Source: Actinobacteria bacterium UBA4426 (lineage in GTDB: Bacteria; Actinomycetota; Actinomycetes; S36-B12). From it: a DNA stretch of 64,000 nucleotides. Each line of letters begins with the position of its first letter. Within the stretch, counting starts at the first letter, position 1. Location of the stretch: positions 1 through 64,000 of the forward strand of contig DGQA01000016.1 in the NCBI GenBank assembly GCA_002390705.1, read 5' to 3'. Of this stretch, positions 27,340 to 36,394 are shown piece by piece. Both the position numbers and the translations under genes were made by a program. Under the pieces are notes generated by a model. The model did not search any database and had not been told where the DNA came from. It worked only from the letters and a program-made list of their open reading frames with translations.

Positions 27340-27987
27340 TTAACCCGCATCAAATGGAAGTGGTTCGCGAGACGAGTGGGCATTTTTTGCTCGCTTTGAC
27401 GTGAGTTGGGCTCGGTAATGTCGCCGGCATAACACTTCGTAGGAGACTTCAGTGCTACTGCTCACGTCTCCCACCATTACCTGATCACCATCGGTAGTCA
27501 TTTCCCCGTTTATCGTGCGCGCGTTATGCAGTGCCCTGCTACCGCACCAACACAGCGCTTCCACTTGCAGGTACTGCACCCGGTCGGCAAGTTCCAATAG
27601 TCGAGCCGATCCAGGAAAGAGCTTTGTTCGAAAGTCAGTCAAGATGCCGAATGCAAACACATCCAACGCAAGTTCATCGACCAGCTGCGCAATTTCCTCA
27701 ACTTGTTCTGGTGTGTAAAACTGCGCTTCGTCACAAATTAAATAGTCGATCCGGTGCCCACGGGAGAGTCGGTCCACAACGAACCTGCGCAAATTCAACC
27801 CGTCGCTCACTTCGATCGCAGGAACCTCAAGGCCGAGTCTGCTCGAAAGCACGGACTCTCCGGCTCGGTCAAACTTTGTAAACACTAGGCCAGACCTTCC
27901 ACGGCTCGCATGGTTGTGGTCGGTCTGAAGGGCCAGCGTCGATTTTCCGCAGTCCATGGTTCCCACGTAATAGATGAGTTCGGCCAC
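27340..27987 (-). CDS. tdk: Thymidine kinase (type II)
   Basis: A 215-residue salvage enzyme that phosphorylates thymidine to dTMP with ATP. It has a Walker A loop GTMDCGKS at residues 9-16, a Walker B region 'ICDEAQFY' near residue 87, and zinc cysteines in 'ALCWCGSR' and 'CRRHY'. The start is GTG at 27987. TATGCA lies only 3 nt upstream, so the promoter position is unclear. It converges with sepH, leaving 20 bp between the stops. Confidence 0.92.
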   Translation of the reverse strand: MAELIYYVGTMDCGKSTLALQTDHNHASRGRSGLVFTKFDRAGESVLSSRLGLEVPAIEVSDGLNLRRFVVDRLSRGHRIDYLICDEAQFYTPEQVEEIAQLVDELALDVFAFGILTDFRTKLFPGSARLLELADRVQYLQVEALCWCGSRALHNARTINGEMTTDGDQVMVGDVSSSTEVSYEVLCRRHYRAQLTSKRAKNAHSSREPLPFDAG

Positions 27988-28046
27988 AGTTGCATAATTC
28001 CATGCCTTGTCGAGCCGTCGCTATCTGGCCTTACTGAACCCAAATG

Positions 28047-29207
28047 CTAGGTGTTAACCCCCGAGTGGAAAACCCTAAACGGGATTCGCATCTCACCCAC
28101 CGACATCGACCCATGTTGGCCCAAAAATGAACTGGAACGCGAATCCGAAGTGCTCCCCAATAGTGCATCGCTGCGAGCAATCACCATAAAGTCACCCAAT
28201 CTCTCAGAGAAATCTGGATCCAGTTGAGGAAAATATTCCTCCGCAGCGAGTTCCACCCGAGTCACCACGTCAAAATCTGGTCCGAGAACTTCTCGCCACC
28301 GCGCCATAACATCTGGCCCCGAACCTGGCCGGGTATAGATATGTCGAGCCCGCGGATCACCAGCAACCCACCTCACATCCGGTGCCAGTACCGGATGTGA
28401 CTCAATATTGATTCGACGGTCCGGCGGACACAACACCATTCCATGATCCGAAGTAATGACCACACTGATATCGGATCCAGCATTTTCTGCGATCGCACCC
28501 GCAATTCGGCACACAAAAGCATCAATTAGTCGCAATTGCGCCAGCCAGAGGCGAGATCCCGGACCATGTACATGTCCAATCCGATCGAGTTCTGGCCAAT
28601 ACACATAGGTCAACGCGGGTGTTCGCGCATACCCAATTCGATCAAGAACGATCCGTTCCATGTCAGCAAGATCGGCAGTCCCCAAGTACACGCCACCGCG
28701 AAGAACTGACTTGGTGATCCCCGAACTGCGATAGTTTTCACTCGCGATGCTTGCGACATCGATTCCATTGGACGACGCCCACTCAAATAACGGTGCCGAA
28801 GGAATCATGGCAAGCGGATGTGGGTGAGAGCCCCATTGCAACGGCGCAAACAGGGCATCTTCTTCCGGAACGTAAAAACTCGCGCCCACAAACCCGTGCT
28901 GGCCGGGGGATTGCCCGGTCCCTAACGAACCCAAGGCAACCGGTGTCGTACTGGGAAAGTGGGTGAGCATTGGGGCAGCAATCGAAGACTCACTCAGAAG
29001 CAGATTCGGAGCGAATTCTTGGAGTTGGATTTCACCCAGACCATCAATAAGAAGTACTACCACGTGTGAAGACAATGGAATATTGGCACCCGAAAACGCA
29101 GACGCACCGGAAAAAAGAGATGGCTTGAGAGCGCGGATCGCGCCTGGGATCACATCTTTTAATTGAAGGGCTGGTTGCCCAAACGGATTCGCATGTAACG
29201 GGTGCAC
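28047..29207 (-). CDS. Alkaline-phosphatase-superfamily phosphodiesterase (nucleotide pyrophosphatase-like)
   Basis: 386 residues of the type-I phosphodiesterase/nucleotide pyrophosphatase fold. Metal-binding Asp is in 'VVVLLIDGLGE', the catalytic Thr region is 'FPSTTPVALGSLGTG', and 'ITSDHGMV' supplies the C-terminal Asp/His ligands. No signal peptide is seen, so it is probably cytosolic. The substrate is unknown. It begins 6 nt after the DUF5998 stop, so the two form an operon. Members of this family are common next to DUF5998 in actinobacteria. Confidence 0.86.
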   Translation of the reverse strand: MHPLHANPFGQPALQLKDVIPGAIRALKPSLFSGASAFSGANIPLSSHVVVLLIDGLGEIQLQEFAPNLLLSESSIAAPMLTHFPSTTPVALGSLGTGQSPGQHGFVGASFYVPEEDALFAPLQWGSHPHPLAMIPSAPLFEWASSNGIDVASIASENYRSSGITKSVLRGGVYLGTADLADMERIVLDRIGYARTPALTYVYWPELDRIGHVHGPGSRLWLAQLRLIDAFVCRIAGAIAENAGSDISVVITSDHGMVLCPPDRRINIESHPVLAPDVRWVAGDPRARHIYTRPGSGPDVMARWREVLGPDFDVVTRVELAAEEYFPQLDPDFSERLGDFMVIARSDALLGSTSDSRSSSFLGQHGSMSVGEMRIPFRVFHSGVNT

Positions 29208-29213
29208 GGAGAT

Positions 29214-29786
29214 CTAGTTGTTGCCCAACACGCTGGCCTGGGACAATGCACGTGCGAACTCAAGGACCTGCGCGATTGTGTCATCGCCGTCAGCTGCCTG
29301 TGAAACTCGTAACGAAAAGTCGTCATTTGTCGCAGTTCCTACCAGACCATGTTCTGCTTCACACTCAGGATCTCCACACGAAGCTGGCTCCAACTCGATT
29401 CGGCTCACCGCTCCCCACCCGATGGTGAGAACGACTTCAGATGTCGATGTGCCTTGCGCACCTGCCGGGTCCTTCACCACCCGATTGACCACAACCGTAT
29501 CAACTGCCCCAAGCCGCACGCTTTCATTTGAAGTGGATGCGTACGCATGCTCTTCGTGGCTGTGCTCATCCGTATGTGACACGATCAACCGAGTATGCGT
29601 AAGCGCAAGGACGCTCATGTGTCGCCGCAATTCATCGCGGTCAAATGTCGCCTCGTGGTGTACAACGTAGGCAAGTAGTCCCTCAGAACCCAGTGCCCCG
29701 TCGAGCGACTCAAACACGAGCTGGGGGTAATACCCATGCCGCTCAAGATCGCTCAGGAGCGCCTGCTCCAAGACACCAGTATTCAT
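29214..29786 (-). CDS. DUF5998 family protein
   Basis: A 190-residue soluble protein of the actinobacterial DUF5998 family, recognised by its N-terminal 'LLSDLERHGYYPQLVFESLD', the central 'HHEATFDRDELRRHMSVLALT' and 'HTDEH' segments, and its position before a phosphodiesterase and near parC. The function is unknown. TAGACT stands 8 nt before the ATG, which could give a near-leaderless transcript. Divergent from the psuG homologue, with 31 bp between the start codons. Confidence 0.85.
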   Translation of the reverse strand: MNTGVLEQALLSDLERHGYYPQLVFESLDGALGSEGLLAYVVHHEATFDRDELRRHMSVLALTHTRLIVSHTDEHSHEEHAYASTSNESVRLGAVDTVVVNRVVKDPAGAQGTSTSEVVLTIGWGAVSRIELEPASCGDPECEAEHGLVGTATNDDFSLRVSQAADGDDTIAQVLEFARALSQASVLGNN

Positions 29787-29817
29787 TGCCCATCAGTCTA
29801 GGGGCTAGGGCCGCAGG

Positions 29818-30504
29818 GTGAATTTACGGAATCAAAAATCGCACAAGTTTTCGTTCCCAAAAGAGGTGTTGTCGGCCCTATCTGCAGGTGCACCCGTCGT
29901 TGCCCTGGAATCCACAATTATTAGTCACGGTCTCCCTCGCCCAGAAAATCTACGGGTCGCCATAGAGGTCGAAGAGACGGTTGGCTCACGGGACGCGGTG
30001 CCGGCCACCATCACGATTGTGTGCTCCGCAGTTGAGTCAATCCTGGACGTGAGCGCGACCCTGGAGCGCCTGGAAACACTTAATGTAGAAGTAGTCGTTT
30101 ACACCTCCCACCAGTTTCCCGGTCTTTTTCTGAGTGACTCGGGAATCACTGTCGACTGGTCACTCTCTGATTCAACTGAGATTGCAGACGTTGTGACGGC
30201 ACGACGGAGTCTGTCAATTAGATCAGGACTTGTCATCGCGCACCCGTTACCCGCGGCTAATCAATTAGATCCGGATCTACACGATCAAGTTCTCGCTGAA
30301 GGACTGAAACTCGCAGACTCGAAGAAGATCACGGGCAAAGAGGTAACTCCTTTTCTGCTCGATCACTTTCACCGAGCAACCCATGGACAAAGCTTGGTGG
30401 TCAATCCCGAGATCATCGTTCGAAATGCGGAACTCGCGGCGAGAATTGCAGTCGCAGATTCTGGCACAGCAACAGGGTCTTACTTAAGCGTGGTCAAGCC
30501 ATAG
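29818..30504 (+). pseudogene. psuG: Internally deleted pseudouridine-5'-phosphate glycosidase homologue
   Basis: 228 residues, against roughly 300-310 for PsuG. The first part is clearly PsuG ('PVVALESTIISHGLPRP', with Glu31 of the ESTI motif, then 'DAVPATI'). After residue 65 the sequence jumps to the family segment that normally follows about 75 residues later ('TIVCSAVESILDV'). The missing block contains the metal-binding and substrate-binding residues. At the position of the Schiff-base lysine (family 'VCAGAKSILDL', Lys166 in E. coli) this protein has Glu73. The frame is otherwise intact to 'GKEVTPFLL' and the C-terminus. It is most likely inactive, either a decaying gene or a repurposed pseudoenzyme. 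The start is GTG. Confidence 0.75.
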
Positions 30505-30755
30505 TCGTTATTTCTTCACTCTGCACGCGCCATTCACATATGACGTCAAAGATTTTCCCCGCGCACTAGCAGAAGCAGGGCCTTCGTGAGAGTATTCAAC
30601 CACAGCAATCCGGGGCTCGCAGGAAGCGATATACCGATTTCTTATGCAGCAGGCACTAGTCTTGCGGAGCCGGCATTGAGCCAGGTGGAAGCCGCCGTAA
30701 TCACCGCAGATACGGTGCTGGAGAGGCTTCATCTTGAGAGGAGACCGACCAGCAC
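30505..30755. other. Intergenic stretch without a supported gene
   Basis: 251 bp between psuG and parC. Short frames exist on both strands, but none has a recognisable motif, a ribosome-binding site or normal composition. It may hold the parC promoter or remnants of a lost gene such as a sugar kinase partner of psuG, but I see no direct evidence for either. Confidence 0.5.
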
Positions 30756-33203
30756 ATGGCTGCGAAAAGAGACTCTGGTCTTGGTTATTCACGGATCATT
30801 GACACAGATGTCGCTGACGAAATGCGTGACTCATTCTTGGAGTACGCCTACTCGGTTATTTACTCGCGCGCCCTACCAGATGCTCGTGATGGCTTAAAGC
30901 CAGTGCAACGCAGAATTCTGTTCCAGATGAACCAGATGGGATTGCGCCCCGATCGCGGGCACGTGAAGAGCGCACGCGTTGTCGGTGAAGTAATGGGTCG
31001 GCTGCACCCCCATGGTGATTCTGCAATTTATGATGCGCTGGTTCGTATGGCGCAATCCTTTTCATTGCGCATTCCCTTGATTGACGGTCACGGCAATTTC
31101 GGGTCCATCGATGACGGCCCGGCCGCAATGCGCTACACCGAGGCGCGGCTGGCCCAGAGCGCAATCGAAATGACTGCTGGAATCGACGAAGACGTTGTCG
31201 ATTTCGCTGCCAATTACGACGGCCGCGAAATCGAACCCATTGTGCTGCCCTCTGCAATTCCGAACTTGCTAGTAAATGGAGCAAGTGGAATTGCGGTAGG
31301 CATGGCAACCAACTTGGCGCCCCATAATCTTGCTGAAGTAGTCAACGCAACCAGATTTCTGCTCGACCATCCAAAAGCAACACTCGATGAGCTCATGACC
31401 TTTATTCCTGGTCCCGATTTCGCAACAGGTGGCGTAATCATTGGGCTTGCAGGAATTCGTGATGCCTACGAAACAGGTAAGGGCACATTTAAGGTAAGGG
31501 CGCGCACAAAAATTGAACAGGTCAGTGCGCGCAAGCGGGGAATCGTTGTCACCGAGCTCCCCGCCAACATCGGACCAGAGCGCGTCATCGAACGGGTTAA
31601 AGACTTGGTCATAGCCAAGAAATTGCAGGGTATATCTGACATCGTTGACCTCACCGATGGGGATTCCGGACTAAATCTTGTGATCGAATGTAAGAGTGCC
31701 TTTTCTCCTGAGGCAGTCTTGGAACAACTCTTTAAACTCACACCCATGGAAGACTCGTTCAACATTAATGCGGTCGCTCTCGTTGATGGACAGCCCGTCA
31801 CAATGGGCCTCAAGCAACTGATTGAGGTGTTTATTGATCACCGGATACACGTGGTCACTCGACGAAGCCGTCACCGCAAGGAAGTTGCGGCAAGCCGTCT
31901 GCATCTCGTCGATGGCCTACTCATTGCCATTGCTGACATTGATGAAGTTATTCAGGTAATCCGCAACAGTGACGACACCTCGGCAGCACGTGCTCGTCTT
32001 ATAGAAATTTTTGACCTCACTGAAATACAAGCGAATTACATTTTAGAAATGCCATTGCGACGGCTCACAAAGTTTTCACAAATTGAGTTGGATACGGAGT
32101 CAGACCAACTTCGATCAACTATTGCCGCCTTGGAATCGCTCCTAGAAGACGAGTCGGCCCTTCGTGCTCTGGTCTCCTCAGAATTAGCGGAAGTGAGTGC
32201 GGCGCATTCGAGTCCGCGCAAGACCCTGTTACTCGAGTCCACCGGATCCCCGTCCATTGCCGCCAGCGCATCCCTGGAGATCGCGGATGAGGACTGTGTC
32301 GTCTTGCTTTCTAGCACCGGCTTGATTGCCCGCACCTCTTCGGTGAGCACTGGTGAGTCGAGTCAACGAACCAGCCACGATGTCGTGATTTCTAGTGCGC
32401 GCGGCACCTCGAGGGGTGAACTTGGCGTGTTAACCTCACATGGCAACGTTCACCGAATTTCGGTTGTCGATATCCCTGCAATCCCCCCCACATTGGGTGT
32501 ACCTGGACTGAGTGGCGGAGCTCCAATTGGCGCCTTTCTCTCACTTGAGTCCACCGAATCACCCGTGGCGCTTCTCCACCTCGAATCCCCCTTCGTACTA
32601 GGCACCAGAAAAGGATCGGTGAAGCGTCTCGCATCGACGCATCCCATTGGTCGCCCTGCCTGGGATGTCATCAGTCTTGACCCGGGGGACGCCGTAGTCG
32701 CCGCGGTTGCCTTGGATGAGCACCATGCCGGCCGATCGGAATTAGTGTTTATTACAGCCGCCGGGCAATTATTGCATTTTCCAGCTTCAGCCGTACGGGT
32801 GCAAGGGCGCTCGGCCAGCGGAGTTACCGGAATCAAGTCCACCGACTCCGCGGTTATTTTTTTCGGGGTTGTTGAGCCGGCTGGAGAAAACATTGTCGTC
32901 ACGGTGTCCGGTTCTAGTCAAGCACTTCCAGGAACCGAGGCGGGAAACGGCAAGATCTCCGATTTCAGCGAATATCCGGGCAAGGGGCGCGCAACGGCGG
33001 GTGTTCGGTCACACAAATTCCGGTCGGGTGAGGACACTCTTTCGCGGGCGTGGTGCGGCCCCACTCCGGCAAGAGCCGCAACTTCGAGTGGAACACCCGC
33101 TTACCTTCCCGAATCTGACGGCAAACGAGACGGAACCGGCACCCCACTTACCCACCCGATCGATGCGCTGGGTGGGCCGATTGTGATCCGTTTAGGGTCT
33201 TGA
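30756..33203 (+). CDS. parC: Type IIA topoisomerase subunit A (ParC / second GyrA)
   Basis: An 815-residue breakage-reunion subunit. '[27 protein letters not shown]' (shown in part) marks the N-terminal domain, the catalytic tyrosine is in '[10 protein letters not shown]', and the tower and coiled-coil regions follow. The C-terminal pinwheel is partly recognisable ('VKRLASTHP', '[15 protein letters not shown]'). It would act with the ParE-like subunit at 36391-38478 to decatenate DNA. The arrangement resembles the ParC/ParE locus of streptomycetes rather than the gyrBA pair near dnaA. GAGAGGAGA about 11 nt before the ATG is the likely ribosome-binding site. Confidence 0.92.
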   Translation: MAAKRDSGLGYSRIIDTDVADEMRDSFLEYAYSVIYSRALPDARDGLKPVQRRILFQMNQMGLRPDRGHVKSARVVGEVMGRLHPHGDSAIYDALVRMAQSFSLRIPLIDGHGNFGSIDDGPAAMRYTEARLAQSAIEMTAGIDEDVVDFAANYDGREIEPIVLPSAIPNLLVNGASGIAVGMATNLAPHNLAEVVNATRFLLDHPKATLDELMTFIPGPDFATGGVIIGLAGIRDAYETGKGTFKVRARTKIEQVSARKRGIVVTELPANIGPERVIERVKDLVIAKKLQGISDIVDLTDGDSGLNLVIECKSAFSPEAVLEQLFKLTPMEDSFNINAVALVDGQPVTMGLKQLIEVFIDHRIHVVTRRSRHRKEVAASRLHLVDGLLIAIADIDEVIQVIRNSDDTSAARARLIEIFDLTEIQANYILEMPLRRLTKFSQIELDTESDQLRSTIAALESLLEDESALRALVSSELAEVSAAHSSPRKTLLLESTGSPSIAASASLEIADEDCVVLLSSTGLIARTSSVSTGESSQRTSHDVVISSARGTSRGELGVLTSHGNVHRISVVDIPAIPPTLGVPGLSGGAPIGAFLSLESTESPVALLHLESPFVLGTRKGSVKRLASTHPIGRPAWDVISLDPGDAVVAAVALDEHHAGRSELVFITAAGQLLHFPASAVRVQGRSASGVTGIKSTDSAVIFFGVVEPAGENIVVTVSGSSQALPGTEAGNGKISDFSEYPGKGRATAGVRSHKFRSGEDTLSRAWCGPTPARAATSSGTPAYLPESDGKRDGTGTPLTHPIDALGGPIVIRLGS

Positions 33204-33206
33204 TTC

Positions 33207-34004
33207 ATGCCAGCCTCCTTGCCCTGCAGTGTCATCAACGCACCTTCCGCACTGGCAGGAACTGCGCCCACCGCGACCACTTGGCTCATCCTGCTACATC
33301 AAGGAGCTTGGGGTGATCGGCCGGTTGAGACGCTTGCTCCCCCGGAATTGCAGGTCTGGGCCCAAGAACATGATTGCAAGATCCTCCTGGCGCGCACGCC
33401 ACAGCGTGCACCTGTATTTCCCAAGGCCACCTATTGGTTCTCTGACGGTGGGAACCAACTGCGGCAAGGAACCCTCAATGCCAACGGATTGCCAGTATTG
33501 GAAGACACCCTCGTCTGTGAGCAAATGCTGCTCATTTGCACGAACGGCAAGCGCGATCAATGCTGTGCAACTTTTGGTCGAAACCTAATCTCCGAGTGCG
33601 CAGACTCGCTCTCCTCCGAACAATTTGCGAGAATCCTGGAATGCAGTCATCTCGGTGGTCATCGATTCGCGCCAACCGGGATGATGCTCCCACAAAATTT
33701 GGCTCTTGGACGCCTAGACCCATCTGCGGTACTACAGCTTCTCTCCGACCAGGCCGTTGACTCGCGATACGTCCGCGGAAGCACCTCTCTCTCCCCAGCG
33801 CAGCAGGTAATTCAGGCGCACTTATGGCCAGTCGCGGCTGAATTTCGCTCCTCTGCTGTCATGGGTAGCGTGAGTGAGTTCACGGTGGGAGTCGGTGATT
33901 CAACCGTAACTTTCCTGGTTGAGCAGACGGTGGCGCAGCAGATTGCTTCATGTGGTGCCGAGCGAAAGCAGATCGCCGAATTTACGATTATCGGGAGGAA
34001 TTAG
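33207..34004 (+). CDS. Sucrase/ferredoxin-like family protein
   Basis: A 265-residue thioredoxin-fold protein of the Suc_Fer-like family. The two diagnostic blocks are present: 'LICTNGKRDQCCATFGRNL' and 'CSHLGGHRFAPTGMMLP', whose Cys/His pattern resembles 2Fe-2S ferredoxin ligands. The function in bacteria is unknown. It starts 3 nt after the parC stop and is followed directly by a thioredoxin-like gene, so the three probably share a transcript; the parC neighbour is common in actinobacteria. Confidence 0.88.
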   Translation: MPASLPCSVINAPSALAGTAPTATTWLILLHQGAWGDRPVETLAPPELQVWAQEHDCKILLARTPQRAPVFPKATYWFSDGGNQLRQGTLNANGLPVLEDTLVCEQMLLICTNGKRDQCCATFGRNLISECADSLSSEQFARILECSHLGGHRFAPTGMMLPQNLALGRLDPSAVLQLLSDQAVDSRYVRGSTSLSPAQQVIQAHLWPVAAEFRSSAVMGSVSEFTVGVGDSTVTFLVEQTVAQQIASCGAERKQIAEFTIIGRN

Positions 34005-34544
34005 ATGCCAGTCCAGTCAGCTCACAACGAAATTTCGTATGCCCCAGCGGTAAGTCTTCCTGATCTACAGGGGGTTACCCAATCACTCGCGCAACTCAGT
34101 GACGGTGCCATCAGTGTTGTATTTTTCAGTTGCAATCATTGCCCCTACGTTCAGTGGATCGAGCAAGAAGTAGGACGACTCGCCCATGAGCTTTCTTCGG
34201 TTTCATGGATCGCAATCTGTAGCAATGACACCAATAATTACCCAGAGGATGGCATTGCTGGGTTGCTCGACCAACGGCACCGCGCCCAATGGAATTTTCC
34301 ATATTTGATTGACTCAGACCAGAATGTGGCCCATCAATTCGGGGCAGTCTGCACACCGGATTTCTTTGTCTTCGCGCCCGACTCCACCTTGATCTATCGA
34401 GGCGCATTTGATTCATCACGACCAAACAGTGACACCGTGATTACGGGAGAGTACTTAAGAGCGGCTGTTGAATGTGCGGCCCAAGGGACGACCTTCACCG
34501 GTGGTGCTCCCTCACTAGGATGCGGGATTAAGTGGTCAGAATGA
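34005..34544 (+). CDS. Thioredoxin-family (AhpC/TSA-like) protein
   Basis: A 179-residue thioredoxin-fold protein with a Cys43-Asn-His-Cys46 redox motif in 'FFSCNHCPYVQW' and a cis-Pro region 'CTPDFFVF'. Similar proteins act as thiol peroxidases or thiol-disulfide reductases; the partner is unknown. It begins immediately after the previous stop (TAGATG), with GGGAGGA as Shine-Dalgarno inside the end of the upstream gene. It is near-convergent with fprA (5 bp between stops). Confidence 0.87.
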   Translation: MPVQSAHNEISYAPAVSLPDLQGVTQSLAQLSDGAISVVFFSCNHCPYVQWIEQEVGRLAHELSSVSWIAICSNDTNNYPEDGIAGLLDQRHRAQWNFPYLIDSDQNVAHQFGAVCTPDFFVFAPDSTLIYRGAFDSSRPNSDTVITGEYLRAAVECAAQGTTFTGGAPSLGCGIKWSE

Positions 34545-34549
34545 GATGG

Positions 34550-35848
34550 TTAACGCCCCAATCCAATATCAATCAAATCTTGACGGCTATGGATCGTGGT
34601 TCGATCTCGATTGCGAGTGCCGCCCAATTCCTTTTCTCGGGCATCGATTCGCTTCCAACCTTCAAAATCAATAACATCGATCTGACGATGCTGGAGTAGC
34701 TCATCAATTTGTGCAGAACTGGAAGCCTGTGTGTTTTCACGATCCTGGAAAAGGGTATTGACGCTGGCGACCGCATCTTTTTTATTGGTGCCAATAATTC
34801 CTGACGGACCGCGCCTGATCCAGCCTGCGACATAACAATTCTCGAGTCCGATAACCGCTCCATCAACACTGGGAATTACGTTGGTGTCTTCATTAAATGG
34901 GACACCCGGTAGACCCTCACCGCGGTACCCGATACTGCGTATCACTAACTCGGCCGCAATCTCCTTGCTCCCACCTGTAGGTATGAGCAGCCCTTGCGCA
35001 TCAATCTTCATTGTATCAACTATGAGAACGCCATTGTCCAAATCCATGTTGCGTGGTGCGCAATAAAAGTGAAATTCAATATTTCGATCCGCGATTGCCT
35101 CCCGTTGCGACCATTGAGCCATGACGTCAAGATTGCGCGCAACCACCTTGTTCCCTGCGCTCGCGTGTGCGAAATCATCCGGTAGGTCTGCCGGATCTAA
35201 CGCCACGTCCACTCCGGGGATCTCGCCCAGTTCCTTTAGTTCTTTTGTCGTGAAAGTGGCATTAGCCGGTCCACGTCGACCCACAATGTGTACCCGGCGA
35301 ACGGTGCTGTGTGAGAGCGCATCGAGCACATATTGGGGAATATCCGTTTGCTCGAGTTCCGCAGCCGATTTACTCAGAATCCGAGCAACGTCAACCGCTA
35401 CATTGCCGAGTCCAATCACGGCAACGTCTGTTGCTTTGGACAAGTGATCCGAAAAATCAATTGCGTCCGGGTGACCCGTGTACCAGCGAACAAATGCCGT
35501 CGCCGCGATGCTCATCGGATGATTTTCCCCTGGGATTCCCAGTTCCCGATCCAAAGATGCCCCGTAGGTGTAGACGATAGCGTCGTAGTGATTTTGCAAC
35601 TCCGAGGGCATGAGATCACGACCAATACGCACATTTCCACGAAAACGAACCAGTGGGTTATCAAATGTTTGAGCGAGTTTTTCGCGCACAGAACGGATCG
35701 AGAAATGGTCTGGAGCCACTCCGTAGCGAACGAGACCAAATGGCACAGGTAGTGCATCAAAGACATCGACTTCCACCTGATACTGGGTTGCCAAGTGTTC
35801 TGCGGCATAGATTCCCGATGGACCTGCGCCGATGACGGCTACCCTCAC
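34550..35848 (-). CDS. fprA: Ferredoxin/adrenodoxin-type NADP+ reductase
   Basis: A 432-residue flavoprotein like mycobacterial FprA. The FAD-binding GxGxxG 'RVAVIGAGPSGIYAAEHL' is at the N-terminus, the NADP-binding motif 'VAVIGLGNVAVDVARIL' around residue 140, and 'GWIRRGPSGIIGTNKKDA' near the C-terminus. It transfers electrons between NADPH and ferredoxin, which could serve the di-iron desaturase or P450s. The start is GTG at 35848. The frame begins 24 bp after the beta-carbonic anhydrase stop on the same strand. Confidence 0.92.
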   Translation of the reverse strand: MRVAVIGAGPSGIYAAEHLATQYQVEVDVFDALPVPFGLVRYGVAPDHFSIRSVREKLAQTFDNPLVRFRGNVRIGRDLMPSELQNHYDAIVYTYGASLDRELGIPGENHPMSIAATAFVRWYTGHPDAIDFSDHLSKATDVAVIGLGNVAVDVARILSKSAAELEQTDIPQYVLDALSHSTVRRVHIVGRRGPANATFTTKELKELGEIPGVDVALDPADLPDDFAHASAGNKVVARNLDVMAQWSQREAIADRNIEFHFYCAPRNMDLDNGVLIVDTMKIDAQGLLIPTGGSKEIAAELVIRSIGYRGEGLPGVPFNEDTNVIPSVDGAVIGLENCYVAGWIRRGPSGIIGTNKKDAVASVNTLFQDRENTQASSSAQIDELLQHRQIDVIDFEGWKRIDAREKELGGTRNRDRTTIHSRQDLIDIGLGR

Positions 35849-35872
35849 GAGTTTCTCGCCCCTGTTTCGAAC

Positions 35873-36394
35873 CTACACATCTTGGACAATCAAGTGACCC
35901 GTGTGGACATCGAAAATGGCTCCTCCGACGACCAATTCCTTGGACAACAAGGGATAGGCGCGGATCCGGGTCACGTCCTGCACTAAGGCCGCATGCTGAT
36001 CTGAGACCGTCCGAATTTCAATGCTGCGTGAATCTATTCCAGAGGCCTTGAAAATTGCAGCGTGCACTTGTTCTTCATCCGCTGAAGCCATTCGACAGTC
36101 AGTGTGCGGCATGACGAGCACTCGATTCACACCCAGAAGGTGACTGGCCAACACTAGAGTTCGCAATACGTCTTCGGTTACGCGAGCGCCAGCATTTCGC
36201 AAAATTTTCACGTCGCCAGCTTGCATCCCCAGAAGAGAAAGTGGGTCGATGCGCGAATCCATGCAGGTGACAACCGCGAGACCCTTTCGCGCTACTCCGG
36301 TGAGGTGAGCTTGGCTAAATGAAGACGCATAGCGTTCGTTGGCATCCAAAATATCTTCAAAACTTGATGCGAAGTCGGCAATATGCTCACTCAT
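35873..36394 (-). CDS. Beta-carbonic anhydrase
   Basis: A 173-residue beta-class carbonic anhydrase, which hydrates CO2 to bicarbonate. Zinc ligands Cys44, His97 and Cys100 are in 'VTCMDSRID' and 'MPHTDCRM', and the Asp46-Arg48 dyad is intact, so it should be active. Its ATG overlaps the parE stop (36391-36394, ATGA), coupling it to the topoisomerase gene. A gamma-type homologue is also present in the window. Confidence 0.92.
   Translation of the reverse strand: MSEHIADFASSFEDILDANERYASSFSQAHLTGVARKGLAVVTCMDSRIDPLSLLGMQAGDVKILRNAGARVTEDVLRTLVLASHLLGVNRVLVMPHTDCRMASADEEQVHAAIFKASGIDSRSIEIRTVSDQHAALVQDVTRIRAYPLLSKELVVGGAIFDVHTGHLIVQDV

Noticed and set aside
30508..30792. 94-codon minus-strand frame between psuG and parC
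   Set aside because: Cys/Arg/Ser-rich composition, no homology recognised, extends into the parC coding region and lacks a start signal.
30586..30897. 104-codon plus-strand frame overlapping the parC start
   Set aside because: Its 3' part is a frame shadow of parC; the 5' part has no recognisable motif.
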